Source: Neobacillus nitrireducens
Lineage (GTDB): Bacteria; Bacillota; Bacilli; Bacillales; Cytobacillaceae
Direction: 5' to 3'
Length of the DNA: 64,000 nucleotides
NCBI RefSeq assembly: GCF_030915405.1
Contig: NZ_CP133262.1
Coordinates: 4,108,501-4,172,500, forward strand
The notes under the pieces are model-generated. The model ran no database searches. It was not told the DNA's origin and saw only the letters and a program-made list of their open reading frames with translations. The position numbers were made by a program, and so were the translations under genes. Positions 26,654 to 34,816 of this stretch are shown here, piece by piece; the stretch's first letter is position 1; every line of letters begins with the position of its first letter.

Positions 26654-28165
26654 TTAGCTTTTCGCTGGTTTCTTACTAACTTCTACCCGGGCGTTACCCA
26701 TAAAAAAGATAGTAATCGCCGCAATCCCGATCGGAATCAGTGTCAGCAAAAAGGTATGGGTAATCGAAACGGACATCGCATGAACAATCTTATCTAAAAT
26801 AAAATCTGGAATTTTCGAACGCTCACTTGCTTGGAAAATTTGGCGCGGATCGCCCATTTTAAAATTTCCCGCTCCTTGCATGCCTTTGAACGCATCTTTG
26901 AGTTTATCGGTAAACAAGTTATTTTGCAGGCTTCCAAAGATTGTTACCCCAAGTGTCATTCCAAAAGACCGTAAAAATGAGTTCGTCGAGTTGGCCGTCC
27001 CGCGATATTGCGGCTCCAAATTGTGCATCGATGCTGTCGGCAATAAGGAAAAGGAAAAGCCAACCCCAAAGCCAACTAAAATCATGTAAATCGTCAGCAG
27101 CCAGCGAGCGGTATCCACCGTCAATGTGCCAAGCAAGTACATGCCAACAACGTATGAAATAATCGAAACTATCATTAAATTACGATAGGATGTCTTCGTT
27201 AAGAAAATTCCGCCGACAGAACTCCCGGCAACGGACCCGAGCATCATTGGTGTCAAAATTAATCCGGCATTCTTAGCCGACCCGCCATAGACCGCTTGAA
27301 CGAAGATTGGGATAAACACAGTTAAGATAATAAACGTTCCACCATATAAAAACGACAAGATTTGCGAGGTGGCAAATAAACGCCTTTTGAACAGCCATAG
27401 CGGTAAAATCGGTTCAGCAGCCTTAAATTCCGCGATGAAAAAGGCTACAAAAAAGACGAAGAAACTTGCAAATAAACCAATAATAGGTGTCGAATCCCAA
27501 GCGTATTCTTTCCCGCCAAGTTCGAGAGCAAACATTAAACTAACAACTGATATGACCAGTGTGGTCGCCCCAAGCCAGTCAACCTTTTGCTTAGAATGCT
27601 GCAAGGATTCATGATAATAACGAACGATTAAAAAGATCGAAACAATTCCAATCGGTACATTCACATAAAAAACCCAATGCCAACTAATATAATCAGTAAT
27701 ATAGGCGCCAAGTAACGGTCCTAACACACTGGATGCGCCGAAAACTGCCCCTAGCAAGCCAGTCATTTTCCCGCGGTTTTCAGGCGGGAAAATATCAAAT
27801 ACAATCGTAAAGGCAATTGGCATCAGAGCCCCGCCGCCTATACCTTGAATGGCACGGAAAATACTTAATTGCACGATGCTTTGCGCAATCCCGCAAAGTG
27901 CCGAGCCAATCAGGAAGACGACTAATCCAAAAATAAAAAAGCGCTTCCGTCCATACATATCAGATAACTTACCGAAGATCGGCATCCCCGCCATGACCGC
28001 TACCATATAGGCAGAGGTGACCCAGATAAATTTATCAAAACCACCTAAGTCCGAAACAATCGTCGCCATCGCCGTAGCTACGATTGTATTGTCCATCGCT
28101 GCCATTAAAATCCCCAACAGTAAACCAGCGACGACTGGTTTAAGATTCGTGTCTTGTTTGATCAT
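26654..28165 (-). CDS. MFS drug efflux transporter, DHA2 (14-TM) type
   Basis: Proton-driven exporter of 503 residues with fourteen predicted membrane segments. The first segment holds GILMAAMDNTIVATAMATI (motif D1-like). The loop between segments two and three has GKLSDMYGRKRFFIFG (motif A), and GGALMPIAFTIVFDIFPPENRGK lies in the middle. These are marks of EmrB/QacA-type multidrug transporters. GGGGAAA precedes the ATG. No local regulator gene is adjacent; the drug is unknown. Confidence 0.92.
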   Translation of the reverse strand: MIKQDTNLKPVVAGLLLGILMAAMDNTIVATAMATIVSDLGGFDKFIWVTSAYMVAVMAGMPIFGKLSDMYGRKRFFIFGLVVFLIGSALCGIAQSIVQLSIFRAIQGIGGGALMPIAFTIVFDIFPPENRGKMTGLLGAVFGASSVLGPLLGAYITDYISWHWVFYVNVPIGIVSIFLIVRYYHESLQHSKQKVDWLGATTLVISVVSLMFALELGGKEYAWDSTPIIGLFASFFVFFVAFFIAEFKAAEPILPLWLFKRRLFATSQILSFLYGGTFIILTVFIPIFVQAVYGGSAKNAGLILTPMMLGSVAGSSVGGIFLTKTSYRNLMIVSIISYVVGMYLLGTLTVDTARWLLTIYMILVGFGVGFSFSLLPTASMHNLEPQYRGTANSTNSFLRSFGMTLGVTIFGSLQNNLFTDKLKDAFKGMQGAGNFKMGDPRQIFQASERSKIPDFILDKIVHAMSVSITHTFLLTLIPIGIAAITIFFMGNARVEVSKKPAKS

Positions 28166-28291
28166 AAAATTTCCCCTTAGTCTTTAAAAATGTTATTTTT
28201 TATAATTGATAATCAAGCTAAACCAATTTTAAAAGGAAGGATAAGGACTGTCAATTTTTATATAGAAATCATTCTCCGGTCCAATAAAAGA

Positions 28292-28318
28292 AGAGGGACT
28301 TAGCTGCTAAGTCCCTCT
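28292..28318 (-). terminator. Terminator of the VOC / oxidoreductase genes
   Basis: Perfect arms AGAGGGACTTAG and CTAAGTCCCTCT; on the minus strand the stem is followed by TCTTTTATT. Confidence 0.8.
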
Positions 28319-28339
28319 GTTTTACTTTCCTTATTTACA

Positions 28340-28723
28340 TTATCTTTTGAAAAACTCAACCTTTTCACCATCAGGGCCTTGCACAAAGAAATTACGATAC
28401 CCATTCGGAAGAGTCACGATTTCATCACTAAGGAAAACTACGTTTAATCCCTTTAAGCGGTTAAATTCCTCTTCAATATCATCGACCAAGAAGGCCATAT
28501 GATTGACCCTTCCTTCAGCCGGAAGATTAGGATTTCCTCCATAAACTAATTCTAATTCTGTTTCATCCGAACCATTAAATCCAAGGAATGCCAGAGTAAT
28601 CGAGCCGTCTGCAATCGTAAATTGGTCCTTTACCTTCAACCCAACCACTTCTTGATAAAATGCAAGGGACGAATCCAAGTCGTTTACGTATACACCGACA
28701 TGGTCTATTTTCTTAACAGCCAT
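28340..28723 (-). CDS. VOC (glyoxalase-like) family protein
   Basis: Protein of 127 residues with the two beta-alpha-beta-beta-beta modules of the vicinal-oxygen-chelate fold: KIDHVGVYVNDLDSSLAFYQEVVGL at the start and RVNHMAFLVDDIEEEFNRL in the middle. Metal-ligand positions His8, Glu near 57 and His near 74 appear present, plus Glu in VEFFKR at the end. It lies 25 bp downstream of a flavoprotein gene in the same direction. Substrate unknown. Confidence 0.9.
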   Translation of the reverse strand: MAVKKIDHVGVYVNDLDSSLAFYQEVVGLKVKDQFTIADGSITLAFLGFNGSDETELELVYGGNPNLPAEGRVNHMAFLVDDIEEEFNRLKGLNVVFLSDEIVTLPNGYRNFFVQGPDGEKVEFFKR

Positions 28724-28748
28724 TTGTCTTCCCCCTTTATGTACCCTT

Positions 28749-29312
28749 TTAAGCCTTTAAAACATCATGGTCAACATAACGTTCACCGTTTAGTTCACTA
28801 ATAACATTAATAGCCACTTTAGCCCCGTCGCCAGCGGTAATGATGGTATGCATACTTACACCAGCAACCGTCCCCGCAGCCCAAATCCCATCAATATTTG
28901 TTTTACCTGTAGCATCAACGTCAAGAACTGTCTTGATTCTTGGCTCTGTACCTGGCTTTGTTGTTAAGCCAACCGTTTCAGCAAGATCAACCGACATGCC
29001 TGTCGCAAGGATTACATGTTTAGCTTCATATTCCCCTTGATCCGTTGCTACTTTAAAACCACCTTCAGCTTTACTGATAGTTGACACGGTAGCTTGGACG
29101 ATTTCTGCTCCAAATTTGGTTGCTTGTTTTTTCCCAGTTTCAACAAGGTCTGGTCCAGTAATTTCTGCTACCCCATAATGGTTTTCAATCCAGGCCCGTT
29201 TGGTAACACTTTTATCATTATCAATTACCACTGTCTTTTTCCCCGCTTTGGCTGTAAATAGGGCTGCACTTGCTCCAGTAGGTCCTGCTCCAACAATTAA
29301 CACATCAAACAT
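28749..29312 (-). CDS. Small FAD-dependent oxidoreductase
   Basis: Flavoprotein of 187 residues. The FAD-binding Rossmann motif GAGPTG lies at residues 8-13 (FDVLIVGAGPTGASAALFTAKAGKKTVVID), and a second FAD motif near the end reads GIWAAGTVAG. It is like thioredoxin reductase without the inserted NADPH domain and without a CxxC pair. The ATG at 29312 follows TGGAGG; the frame opens at 29327. It probably shares a transcript with the VOC gene. Reaction unknown. Confidence 0.82.
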   Translation of the reverse strand: MFDVLIVGAGPTGASAALFTAKAGKKTVVIDNDKSVTKRAWIENHYGVAEITGPDLVETGKKQATKFGAEIVQATVSTISKAEGGFKVATDQGEYEAKHVILATGMSVDLAETVGLTTKPGTEPRIKTVLDVDATGKTNIDGIWAAGTVAGVSMHTIITAGDGAKVAINVISELNGERYVDHDVLKA

Positions 29313-29470
29313 ATCAAAAACCTCCATTTTTTATAAAATTAAAGCTAGAATAAGCTTAGCTTAAATAGAAACTTATGTAAAATCAACTGCCCGTAAATGT
29401 TAATAATATTTGAACTTTTCGAGTAAACAAATTACGCTAGACTAATAGTAATCAAGGAAGAGGAGCACGA

Positions 29471-30193
29471 GTGGTTATGGATATTCAGCCGTTAGGTGAT
29501 TTAGCGATCCGAGTCTGTTTTGGTGAAGGAATCAATGAAACGATTCACAAGCAAGTTCAATCCTTTACTTCCAGGCTTCATTTTTCAAAAATTAACGGGA
29601 TTGTGGAATGCGTGCCAGCCTATCATTCGGTTGCCATTTATTATCGGCCTGAACTGATAAGTTACACTAAATTAGTAGCGGTGGTGGTGAACCTTTGTAA
29701 CACCTCAGTTGATGTAAATATTCTACAGCCAATCGTTTACGAAATTCCCGTTTATTATGGTGGAAAAACAGGTCAGGACCTCCCTTTTGTTGCACAGTAT
29801 CACCAAATGAGTGAGGATGAGGTCATCAATCTTCATGCCAATAAGGAATACTTAATTTATTTGATTGGGTTTGTTCCGGGCTTTCCCTATCTCGGCGGAC
29901 TATCCCAGCAGTTATCTGTTCCGCGGCTTGATCATCCCCGGCCAAGAGTTCCGGCAGGATCGGTTGGAATTGGGGGAAACCAAACGGGGATTTACCCGTC
30001 TGAGGTTCCGTCAGGCTGGCGAATCATTGGCATCACACCTGTTAATATTTTTGATCTGGAAAATCCAAATTTAATCTCAGCCGGAAATTATATTAAATTT
30101 TTTCCAATCACTCGAAATGAATATCAACGGATAAAGAATTTATCGGACGAAAAGAAATACAAATTGTCTACCTATTTAAAAGAAGGGGGTTGA
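29471..30193 (+). CDS. pxpB: 5-oxoprolinase subunit PxpB
   Basis: Subunit of the ATP-dependent 5-oxoprolinase that opens pyroglutamate to glutamate (PxpABC). The protein has 240 residues of the KipI/PxpB family, with the pattern GFVPGFPYLGGLSQQLSVPR (about 136-155), HPRPRVPAGSVGIGGNQTGIYP and GWRIIG. The start is GTG at 29471, five bases after GGAAGAGGAG. It is first of three tightly spaced genes. In B. subtilis the homologue KipI also inhibits the sporulation kinase KinA. Confidence 0.93.
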   Translation: MVMDIQPLGDLAIRVCFGEGINETIHKQVQSFTSRLHFSKINGIVECVPAYHSVAIYYRPELISYTKLVAVVVNLCNTSVDVNILQPIVYEIPVYYGGKTGQDLPFVAQYHQMSEDEVINLHANKEYLIYLIGFVPGFPYLGGLSQQLSVPRLDHPRPRVPAGSVGIGGNQTGIYPSEVPSGWRIIGITPVNIFDLENPNLISAGNYIKFFPITRNEYQRIKNLSDEKKYKLSTYLKEGG

Positions 30194-30197
30194 ACTG

Positions 30198-30965
30198 ATG
30201 TTCGTTGTGGATTTAAATAGTGACCTGGGCGAGAGTTACGGAGCATATACCGTTGGAAACGATAAAGAAGTATTAAAATACATTTCTTCTGCAAATATTG
30301 CCTGTGGTTATCATGCAGGCGACCATAATGTTATGTTTGAAACCGTCAGGCTGTCGAAAAATTACCGCGTACAAATCGGGGCCCATCCAGGCTTACCAGA
30401 TATCCCCGGTTTTGGGAGGAGGGAAATGAACCTCTCAGCACGCGAGATATACAACTTGGTTATTTATCAAATTGGCTCGTTAGCAGCAGTCTGCAAGGTG
30501 AACGGAACCGTCCTTGCACACGTGAAGCCCCACGGCGCTTTATATAATTTGGCCGCAAAGAATCTTGAAATAGCAAAGGCTATTGCAGCGGCAGTTTATG
30601 ACTTCAATCCGGAACTTGTTTTATTCGGTCTAGCTGGCAGTGAACTAGTGAAGGCTGGGGAGAAAAAAGGATTGGTCGTAGCACAAGAGGTATTTGCCGA
30701 TCGCACCTACCAGCCCGATGGAACTTTAACACCCCGAACGAAAGAAAATGCACTAATCCATGACACGCAGATTGCAATTAACAGAATGATCCGGATAATT
30801 AAAGAGGGAAAAGTAGCTGCTGTTGACGGGGCAGACGTTAAGATTAAGGCAGATACTGTTTGTGTTCATGGGGACAGTCCAAAGGCGTTGGAATTTGTAA
30901 CCGAATTAAAGCAGGCCCTCATTTTGGAAAATATCTCGATTAGAAAAAGCTGGGATAAGCAATGA
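30198..30965 (+). CDS. pxpA: 5-oxoprolinase subunit PxpA
   Basis: LamB/YcsF family protein of 255 residues, the hydrolase-like subunit of 5-oxoprolinase. Marks are DLNSDLGESYGAYTVGND at the N-terminus, SANIACGYHAGDHNVM (about 30-45), AHPGLPDIPGFGRR and VKPHGALYN. It follows pxpB by four bases and overlaps pxpC by four bases (ATGA), so the three are translated from one message. Confidence 0.95.
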   Translation: MFVVDLNSDLGESYGAYTVGNDKEVLKYISSANIACGYHAGDHNVMFETVRLSKNYRVQIGAHPGLPDIPGFGRREMNLSAREIYNLVIYQIGSLAAVCKVNGTVLAHVKPHGALYNLAAKNLEIAKAIAAAVYDFNPELVLFGLAGSELVKAGEKKGLVVAQEVFADRTYQPDGTLTPRTKENALIHDTQIAINRMIRIIKEGKVAAVDGADVKIKADTVCVHGDSPKALEFVTELKQALILENISIRKSWDKQ

Positions 30966-31906
30966 AAACACCTGTTTTTAAGGTAATTAAGCCTGGAATG
31001 CAAACAACCGTCCAAGATTTAGGCAGATATGGTTATCAGCAATTTGGAGTTAGCCCAGCTGGCGCAATGGATGCATATGCCATGCAAATAGCCAATCTAT
31101 TAGTAGGGAATAAGTTAGCTGAAGCTGTACTGGAAGCTTCTTTCATAGGTCCGGCCATGGAGGCGTTAAGTGACCTGGTGATTTCTATTTGCGGAGGGGA
31201 TTTTTCGCCAACTGTGGATGGACAGGCCGTGCAGCTCTGGAAAAGCTTTTTGATAAAAAAGGGGCAAGTTTTATCAGTGGGTCAGTGCAAGCGTGGTGCC
31301 AGGACCTATATTGCGATTGCTGGTGGAATCGATGTCCCCGCCGTTTTAAATAGTAAGTCAACCTTTCTAAATGGCAGCTTTGGTGGACATGAGGGAAGAG
31401 CATTAAAAAAAGAGGATAGATTATCTGGCTTTCCGGAAATTCGAAAACCATCTAAATCAATCCATCCTAATTTGATTCCTGACTATAAAAAACAGTTACA
31501 AATTCGAGTGATACTTGGACCGCACCATCATCTATTTACCGAACGAAGCCTTGAGCAATTTTTAACTGCCGAATACCGAATTTCACCACAATCGAACCGG
31601 ATGGGCTATCAACTGAATGGTCCGAAGCTACAACATACGAATGGACCAGATATCATTTCCGACCCCATTCCACTGGGGGGCATCCAAGTCCCAGCAAGCG
31701 GTCAGCCAATCATCTTAATGACAGACCACCAAACAACCGGGGGTTACACTAGAATTGGTACAGTGATTTCAGTGGATATCTCAAAATTGGCTCAAGCGGT
31801 GCCTGACACCATTATTAAGTTTTCAGAGGTAACTCTTGAGGAAGCCCACCGATTATATCTCGAGAGACAGTCATTATTAAAAAGATTGGCGCTTGCTGCA
31901 ACATAA
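30962..31906 (+). CDS. pxpC: 5-oxoprolinase subunit PxpC
   Basis: Biotin-carboxyltransferase-like subunit of 314 residues (KipA/PxpC family), third part of the 5-oxoprolinase complex. Visible are GMQTTVQDLGRYGYQQFGVSPAGAMD at the N-terminus, GVSPAGAMDAYA and, near residue 245, GGIQVPASGQPIILMTDHQTTGGYTRIG. The start overlaps the pxpA stop. A terminator follows at once. Confidence 0.95.
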   Translation: MKTPVFKVIKPGMQTTVQDLGRYGYQQFGVSPAGAMDAYAMQIANLLVGNKLAEAVLEASFIGPAMEALSDLVISICGGDFSPTVDGQAVQLWKSFLIKKGQVLSVGQCKRGARTYIAIAGGIDVPAVLNSKSTFLNGSFGGHEGRALKKEDRLSGFPEIRKPSKSIHPNLIPDYKKQLQIRVILGPHHHLFTERSLEQFLTAEYRISPQSNRMGYQLNGPKLQHTNGPDIISDPIPLGGIQVPASGQPIILMTDHQTTGGYTRIGTVISVDISKLAQAVPDTIIKFSEVTLEEAHRLYLERQSLLKRLALAAT

Positions 31907-31946
31907 AAAGAACCATCATTTTCCGTTTGGAAAGTGATGGTTCTTT
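31907..31946. terminator. Bidirectional terminator after pxpC
   Basis: Perfect arms AAAGAACCATCA and TGATGGTTCTTT between convergent pxpC and the MFS gene. Confidence 0.85.
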
Positions 31947-31950
31947 CGTA

Positions 31951-33165
31951 TTAAGAGTTTATATTATTTAACTCCACTGATCTTTGATGTTTTTTAGAAG
32001 AAGCCTGTTTCCGCGTATGAAGGAAATAATAAAGAACTATACCAAAAAGAATATAGAAAGAACATAAGAAATAAAGGGTACTATAATTCACTTTTGCAGC
32101 CGCTAAGCCGACTACAAACGACCCTAATGCAATTCCAATATCATAGATGGATAGGAAGGTAGCTGTAGCTAACCCTCTTTTTCTAGGTGCAGCATCTTGA
32201 ATGGCAATGGTTTGAAAGGTTGGAAACAACGTTCCCCAGCCTAAACCAATCAACCCTGCTGAAACGAGAAATGTGACTGCGCCACTACTTTGACTTAATA
32301 GAAACATTCCAATAGCAAACAATACGATGGATGGGAAAACGATCACGTTCGGGCCATATTGGTCAAACCATTTTCCAGTAAAAGGTCTTGATATCAATAA
32401 AACAATCGCATAGACCACAAAGAAAAGACTAGCCACTTCAGTCAAATGTATTTCCGTTGCAAATACGGATACGAATGAAAGTAGGGCTGAATAGACAATA
32501 GCAAGAAAACATCCGACAATCGCAATTGGAATAGCAGAAACCTCGATTAAGTTTTTAAATGAAAAAGCAGAGTGGACAACCGGAAGACCTGCTTGCTCGG
32601 TTTTTTTAACATGAACGCTTAGACCTGTAATTAAGGCGCCAATCGCGACAACGACACTGACGATAAATAGGGTTTTTGCTCCCCACTGTTGCATAGAGGT
32701 TAAGCCGATAAATGGCCCCAGAACCATCGCCATATTTGACGACATAATAAAATAGCCCATGCCTTCACCGCGTCGCGAAATCGGAATAAGGTCAGCAACG
32801 ATTGCCCCTACAGCCGTAGTCGCCATCCCGAAACCAATCCCGTGTAATAAACGAATGGCTAGAAAACCAATAATTGTTTTTGGGAAAAAGTATAGCAGGG
32901 AAGCACCTGCGAAAATGATCAGTGAGGCAAGCAGCACCTTTCTATGGCCTGCTTTTTCAAGCCATTGACCTGCAAGTGGCCGGGAGATAATGGCAGATAT
33001 TAAAAAGACAGTGGTCATCAATCCCGCTTGTGATGCATTGCTGTCGAATTCCTGTATCGCGTAAATAGGCAAGGTGACGAGTAAAACATAAAAGGTTAAA
33101 AATAAAAAGAAGTTACTTAAGGAAATGCTAATAAAACTTTTCGTCCATAGTTTGGGTTTATTCAT
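31951..33165 (-). CDS. MFS transporter, 12-TM
   Basis: Major facilitator of 404 residues with twelve predicted membrane segments. Motif A-like GQWLEKAGHRKVLLAS follows segment two, GMATTAVGAIVADLIPISRRGEGMGY lies in segments four to five, and GKWFDQYGPNVIV is the second-half counterpart. AAAGGAGCGG precedes the ATG. It lies 13 bp after the MarR gene in one operon under the operator at 33626, so it is probably an efflux pump released by a ligand of that repressor (inference). Confidence 0.92.
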   Translation of the reverse strand: MNKPKLWTKSFISISLSNFFLFLTFYVLLVTLPIYAIQEFDSNASQAGLMTTVFLISAIISRPLAGQWLEKAGHRKVLLASLIIFAGASLLYFFPKTIIGFLAIRLLHGIGFGMATTAVGAIVADLIPISRRGEGMGYFIMSSNMAMVLGPFIGLTSMQQWGAKTLFIVSVVVAIGALITGLSVHVKKTEQAGLPVVHSAFSFKNLIEVSAIPIAIVGCFLAIVYSALLSFVSVFATEIHLTEVASLFFVVYAIVLLISRPFTGKWFDQYGPNVIVFPSIVLFAIGMFLLSQSSGAVTFLVSAGLIGLGWGTLFPTFQTIAIQDAAPRKRGLATATFLSIYDIGIALGSFVVGLAAAKVNYSTLYFLCSFYILFGIVLYYFLHTRKQASSKKHQRSVELNNINS

Positions 33166-33178
33166 ATAATCCGCTCCT

Positions 33179-33592
33179 TTATAACAGTTGTTGCAACCAA
33201 CTTTTTTGCAAATGAAAAAGCTCTTCCTGTGAGGTCTCTGGAAAATGCTTCATTAATAAATGATTCGTTTCAATGACCGTTTTTTCCCATTCGGGAAACA
33301 TCTTTAATGCCACATCTGTTAATTGAATAAGCTTTTCTCGTTTGTCTTTACCAGGAACCTGAAGTACGTAACCTTGTTTAACAAGTCGTTGAATGGTACG
33401 GGTCATGGGGGGAGCCTCAACAAATAAGTATTCACAAAGTTCTTTTTGAGTTAAAGAGCCTTTAGATTTTAAAACAAAAATGACGGACCATTGTGATCCG
33501 TACAAGCCTAAAGGTTTTAATGCTTCATTTAGTGTGTTGGTAAGATGGCGTGAGAGCTGATGCAGCGTATGAAATAATTCGTGGCTATTCAT
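33179..33592 (-). CDS. MarR family repressor
   Basis: Winged-helix regulator of 137 residues: an N-terminal dimer helix, then the DNA-binding part LTQKELCEYLFVEAPPMTRTIQRLVKQGYV and the wing VPGKDKREKLIQLT. The ATG at 33592 follows GAGGTG; the frame opens at 33610 inside that site. Directly upstream is a strong promoter whose -10 box is covered by a perfect 16-bp palindrome, so it very likely represses itself and the MFS gene behind it. Confidence 0.92.
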   Translation of the reverse strand: MNSHELFHTLHQLSRHLTNTLNEALKPLGLYGSQWSVIFVLKSKGSLTQKELCEYLFVEAPPMTRTIQRLVKQGYVLQVPGKDKREKLIQLTDVALKMFPEWEKTVIETNHLLMKHFPETSQEELFHLQKSWLQQLL

Positions 33593-33625
33593 GTATGTAG
33601 CACACCTCAAATTTCTTTTAAAATT

Positions 33626-33667
33626 AGTTACCTAGGTAACTATAGTGGAATTGTTGGAAAAAGTCAA
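33626..33667 (-). promoter_or_regulatory. Promoter and palindromic operator of the marR-MFS operon
   Basis: On the minus strand, TTGACT (33667-33662) and TATAGT (33644-33639) are 17 bp apart. The perfect palindrome AGTTACCTAGGTAACT at 33626-33641 overlaps the -10 box and start point. Its size and symmetry suit a MarR dimer. Confidence 0.82.
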
Positions 33668-33703
33668 GGAATGTTCACAAAATTGTGGCTGGTAATGTGG
33701 TTC

Positions 33704-33836
33704 GCGGAATAATAGGGGAGGTTGGCGGAATCCGGTCGATGTTTGGCGGAATAACTAACAATTTTGGCGGAATCCGTTCCAGGTTTGGCGGAATCCCGGT
33801 CCACTTTGGCGGAATCCATTCGAGTTTTGGCAGAAT
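33704..33836. repeat. Intergenic array, 21-bp period, GGCGGAAT units
   Basis: Seven units whose GCGGAAT (last one GCAGAAT) begins at 33704, 33725, 33746, 33767, 33788, 33809 and 33830, each step exactly 21 bp. Most are preceded by TTTG, and the ten or so bases between cores vary freely. The array is between metH and the marR promoter. An open frame on the minus strand with a repeating IPP heptapeptide is a consequence of the period, not evidence for a protein. Confidence 0.88.
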
Positions 33837-33860
33837 AACCACCAGAATGCCCTTCAAATA

Positions 33861-33898
33861 AAAAAATCCCGCGGAAAGAAACAATCTTCCGCGGAATC
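33861..33898 (-). terminator. Terminator of the methionine operon
   Basis: On the minus strand ATTCCGCGGAAG and CTTTCCGCGGGAT pair around a short loop and are followed by TTTTTT. It lies 13 bases after the metH stop codon. Confidence 0.78.
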
Positions 33899-33910
33899 CA
33901 ATGAAAATCC

Positions 33911-34717
33911 TTACCTTAACACATTAAAATACCTAGCTTCTGGATGGGCGAACACGATTGCAGAAACAGATGCTTCTGGCTCCATCATACAGCCATCTGT
34001 TAACTGGATGCCGATTTCTTCAGGCGCAATTAACTTAAACAGTTTTTTCTGATCCTCTAATTCAGGACAAGCAGGGTAGCCAAACGAAAAACGCTGACCC
34101 GGATATTTAGCTGTAAAACGGTCTTGCATGGTGAAATCCAATGGGTCCGGGAAGCCCCAACGGTCACGCATTTGACGGTGAATCAACTCGGCAAAACCTT
34201 CCGCGGTCTCCAAAGCCATGGCTTGTAGGGCATGACACTCTAAAAAGCGGCCCTCCTGCTTAAATTGCTCCGCTCTTTCACGGATCCCTCTGCCAGCCGT
34301 GACTGTAAAGAAGCCAACATAGTCTTTTTCACCGCTGTCAACGGACTTTAGAAAATCAGCTAAGCAAAGATGTGGTGCCGATTCCTGACGAGGGAATTCA
34401 AATGTTTCAATAACCTCATCTGGATTTTCGGGACTATAAATAATGACCTTGTTACCATCCGATTGTGCCGGGAAAAATTGATAAACAGCTGCTGGAGAAA
34501 TCCAACCGTTTACACGCGCATCCGTTAGCAATTGGTCAACTACTTCTTTGACCTTGACCGCTTTTTCATCTTTCTCTGCTAATAACTTCGCGATTTTCCC
34601 CTTTACACCGAGATGATGGCCAATCAACATTTGCATATTGATATAGGGTTCAATATGTGAAAGTGAGTACGATTTAAGGACATGCCTCTTCGTATCCATT
34701 GGCGTAAAGACAGGCAC
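33911..34717 (-). pseudogene. metH: MetH AdoMet-activation domain, separated by an amber codon
   Basis: C-terminal reactivation domain of cobalamin-dependent methionine synthase, 268 residues from the first start-like codon (GTG). It binds S-adenosylmethionine for reductive methylation of oxidised cobalamin. Recognisable parts are MQMLIGHHLGVKGKI, a RAEAxAE-like region (AMALETAEGFAELIHRQMRDRWGF) and QRFSFGYPACPEL with the family SxGYxxCP motif. It is in the same frame as the upstream metH part: 33 sense codons and one TAG (34819-34817) separate them. No convincing ribosome site precedes the GTG. The domain itself is undamaged. I treat it as the cut-off end of metH. Confidence 0.85.
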
Positions 34718-34816
34718 CTGGGTCGAAACGGCTGGCTTCGGTTTAACCGCAACAGAGACCGTCGAACGGCGCTCAAACTCTCTTGGAACCGCTAAAGAAG
34801 CTAATTTTTCATTTTT

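Noticed and set aside
33704..33836. CRISPR array
   Set aside because: The unit is 21 bp with only a 7-10 bp conserved core, no true spacers, and no cas genes in the window.
33675..33884. Open frame on the minus strand with repeating IPP heptapeptides
   Set aside because: Produced by the 21-bp repeat array; no ribosome site, and the period explains the frame.
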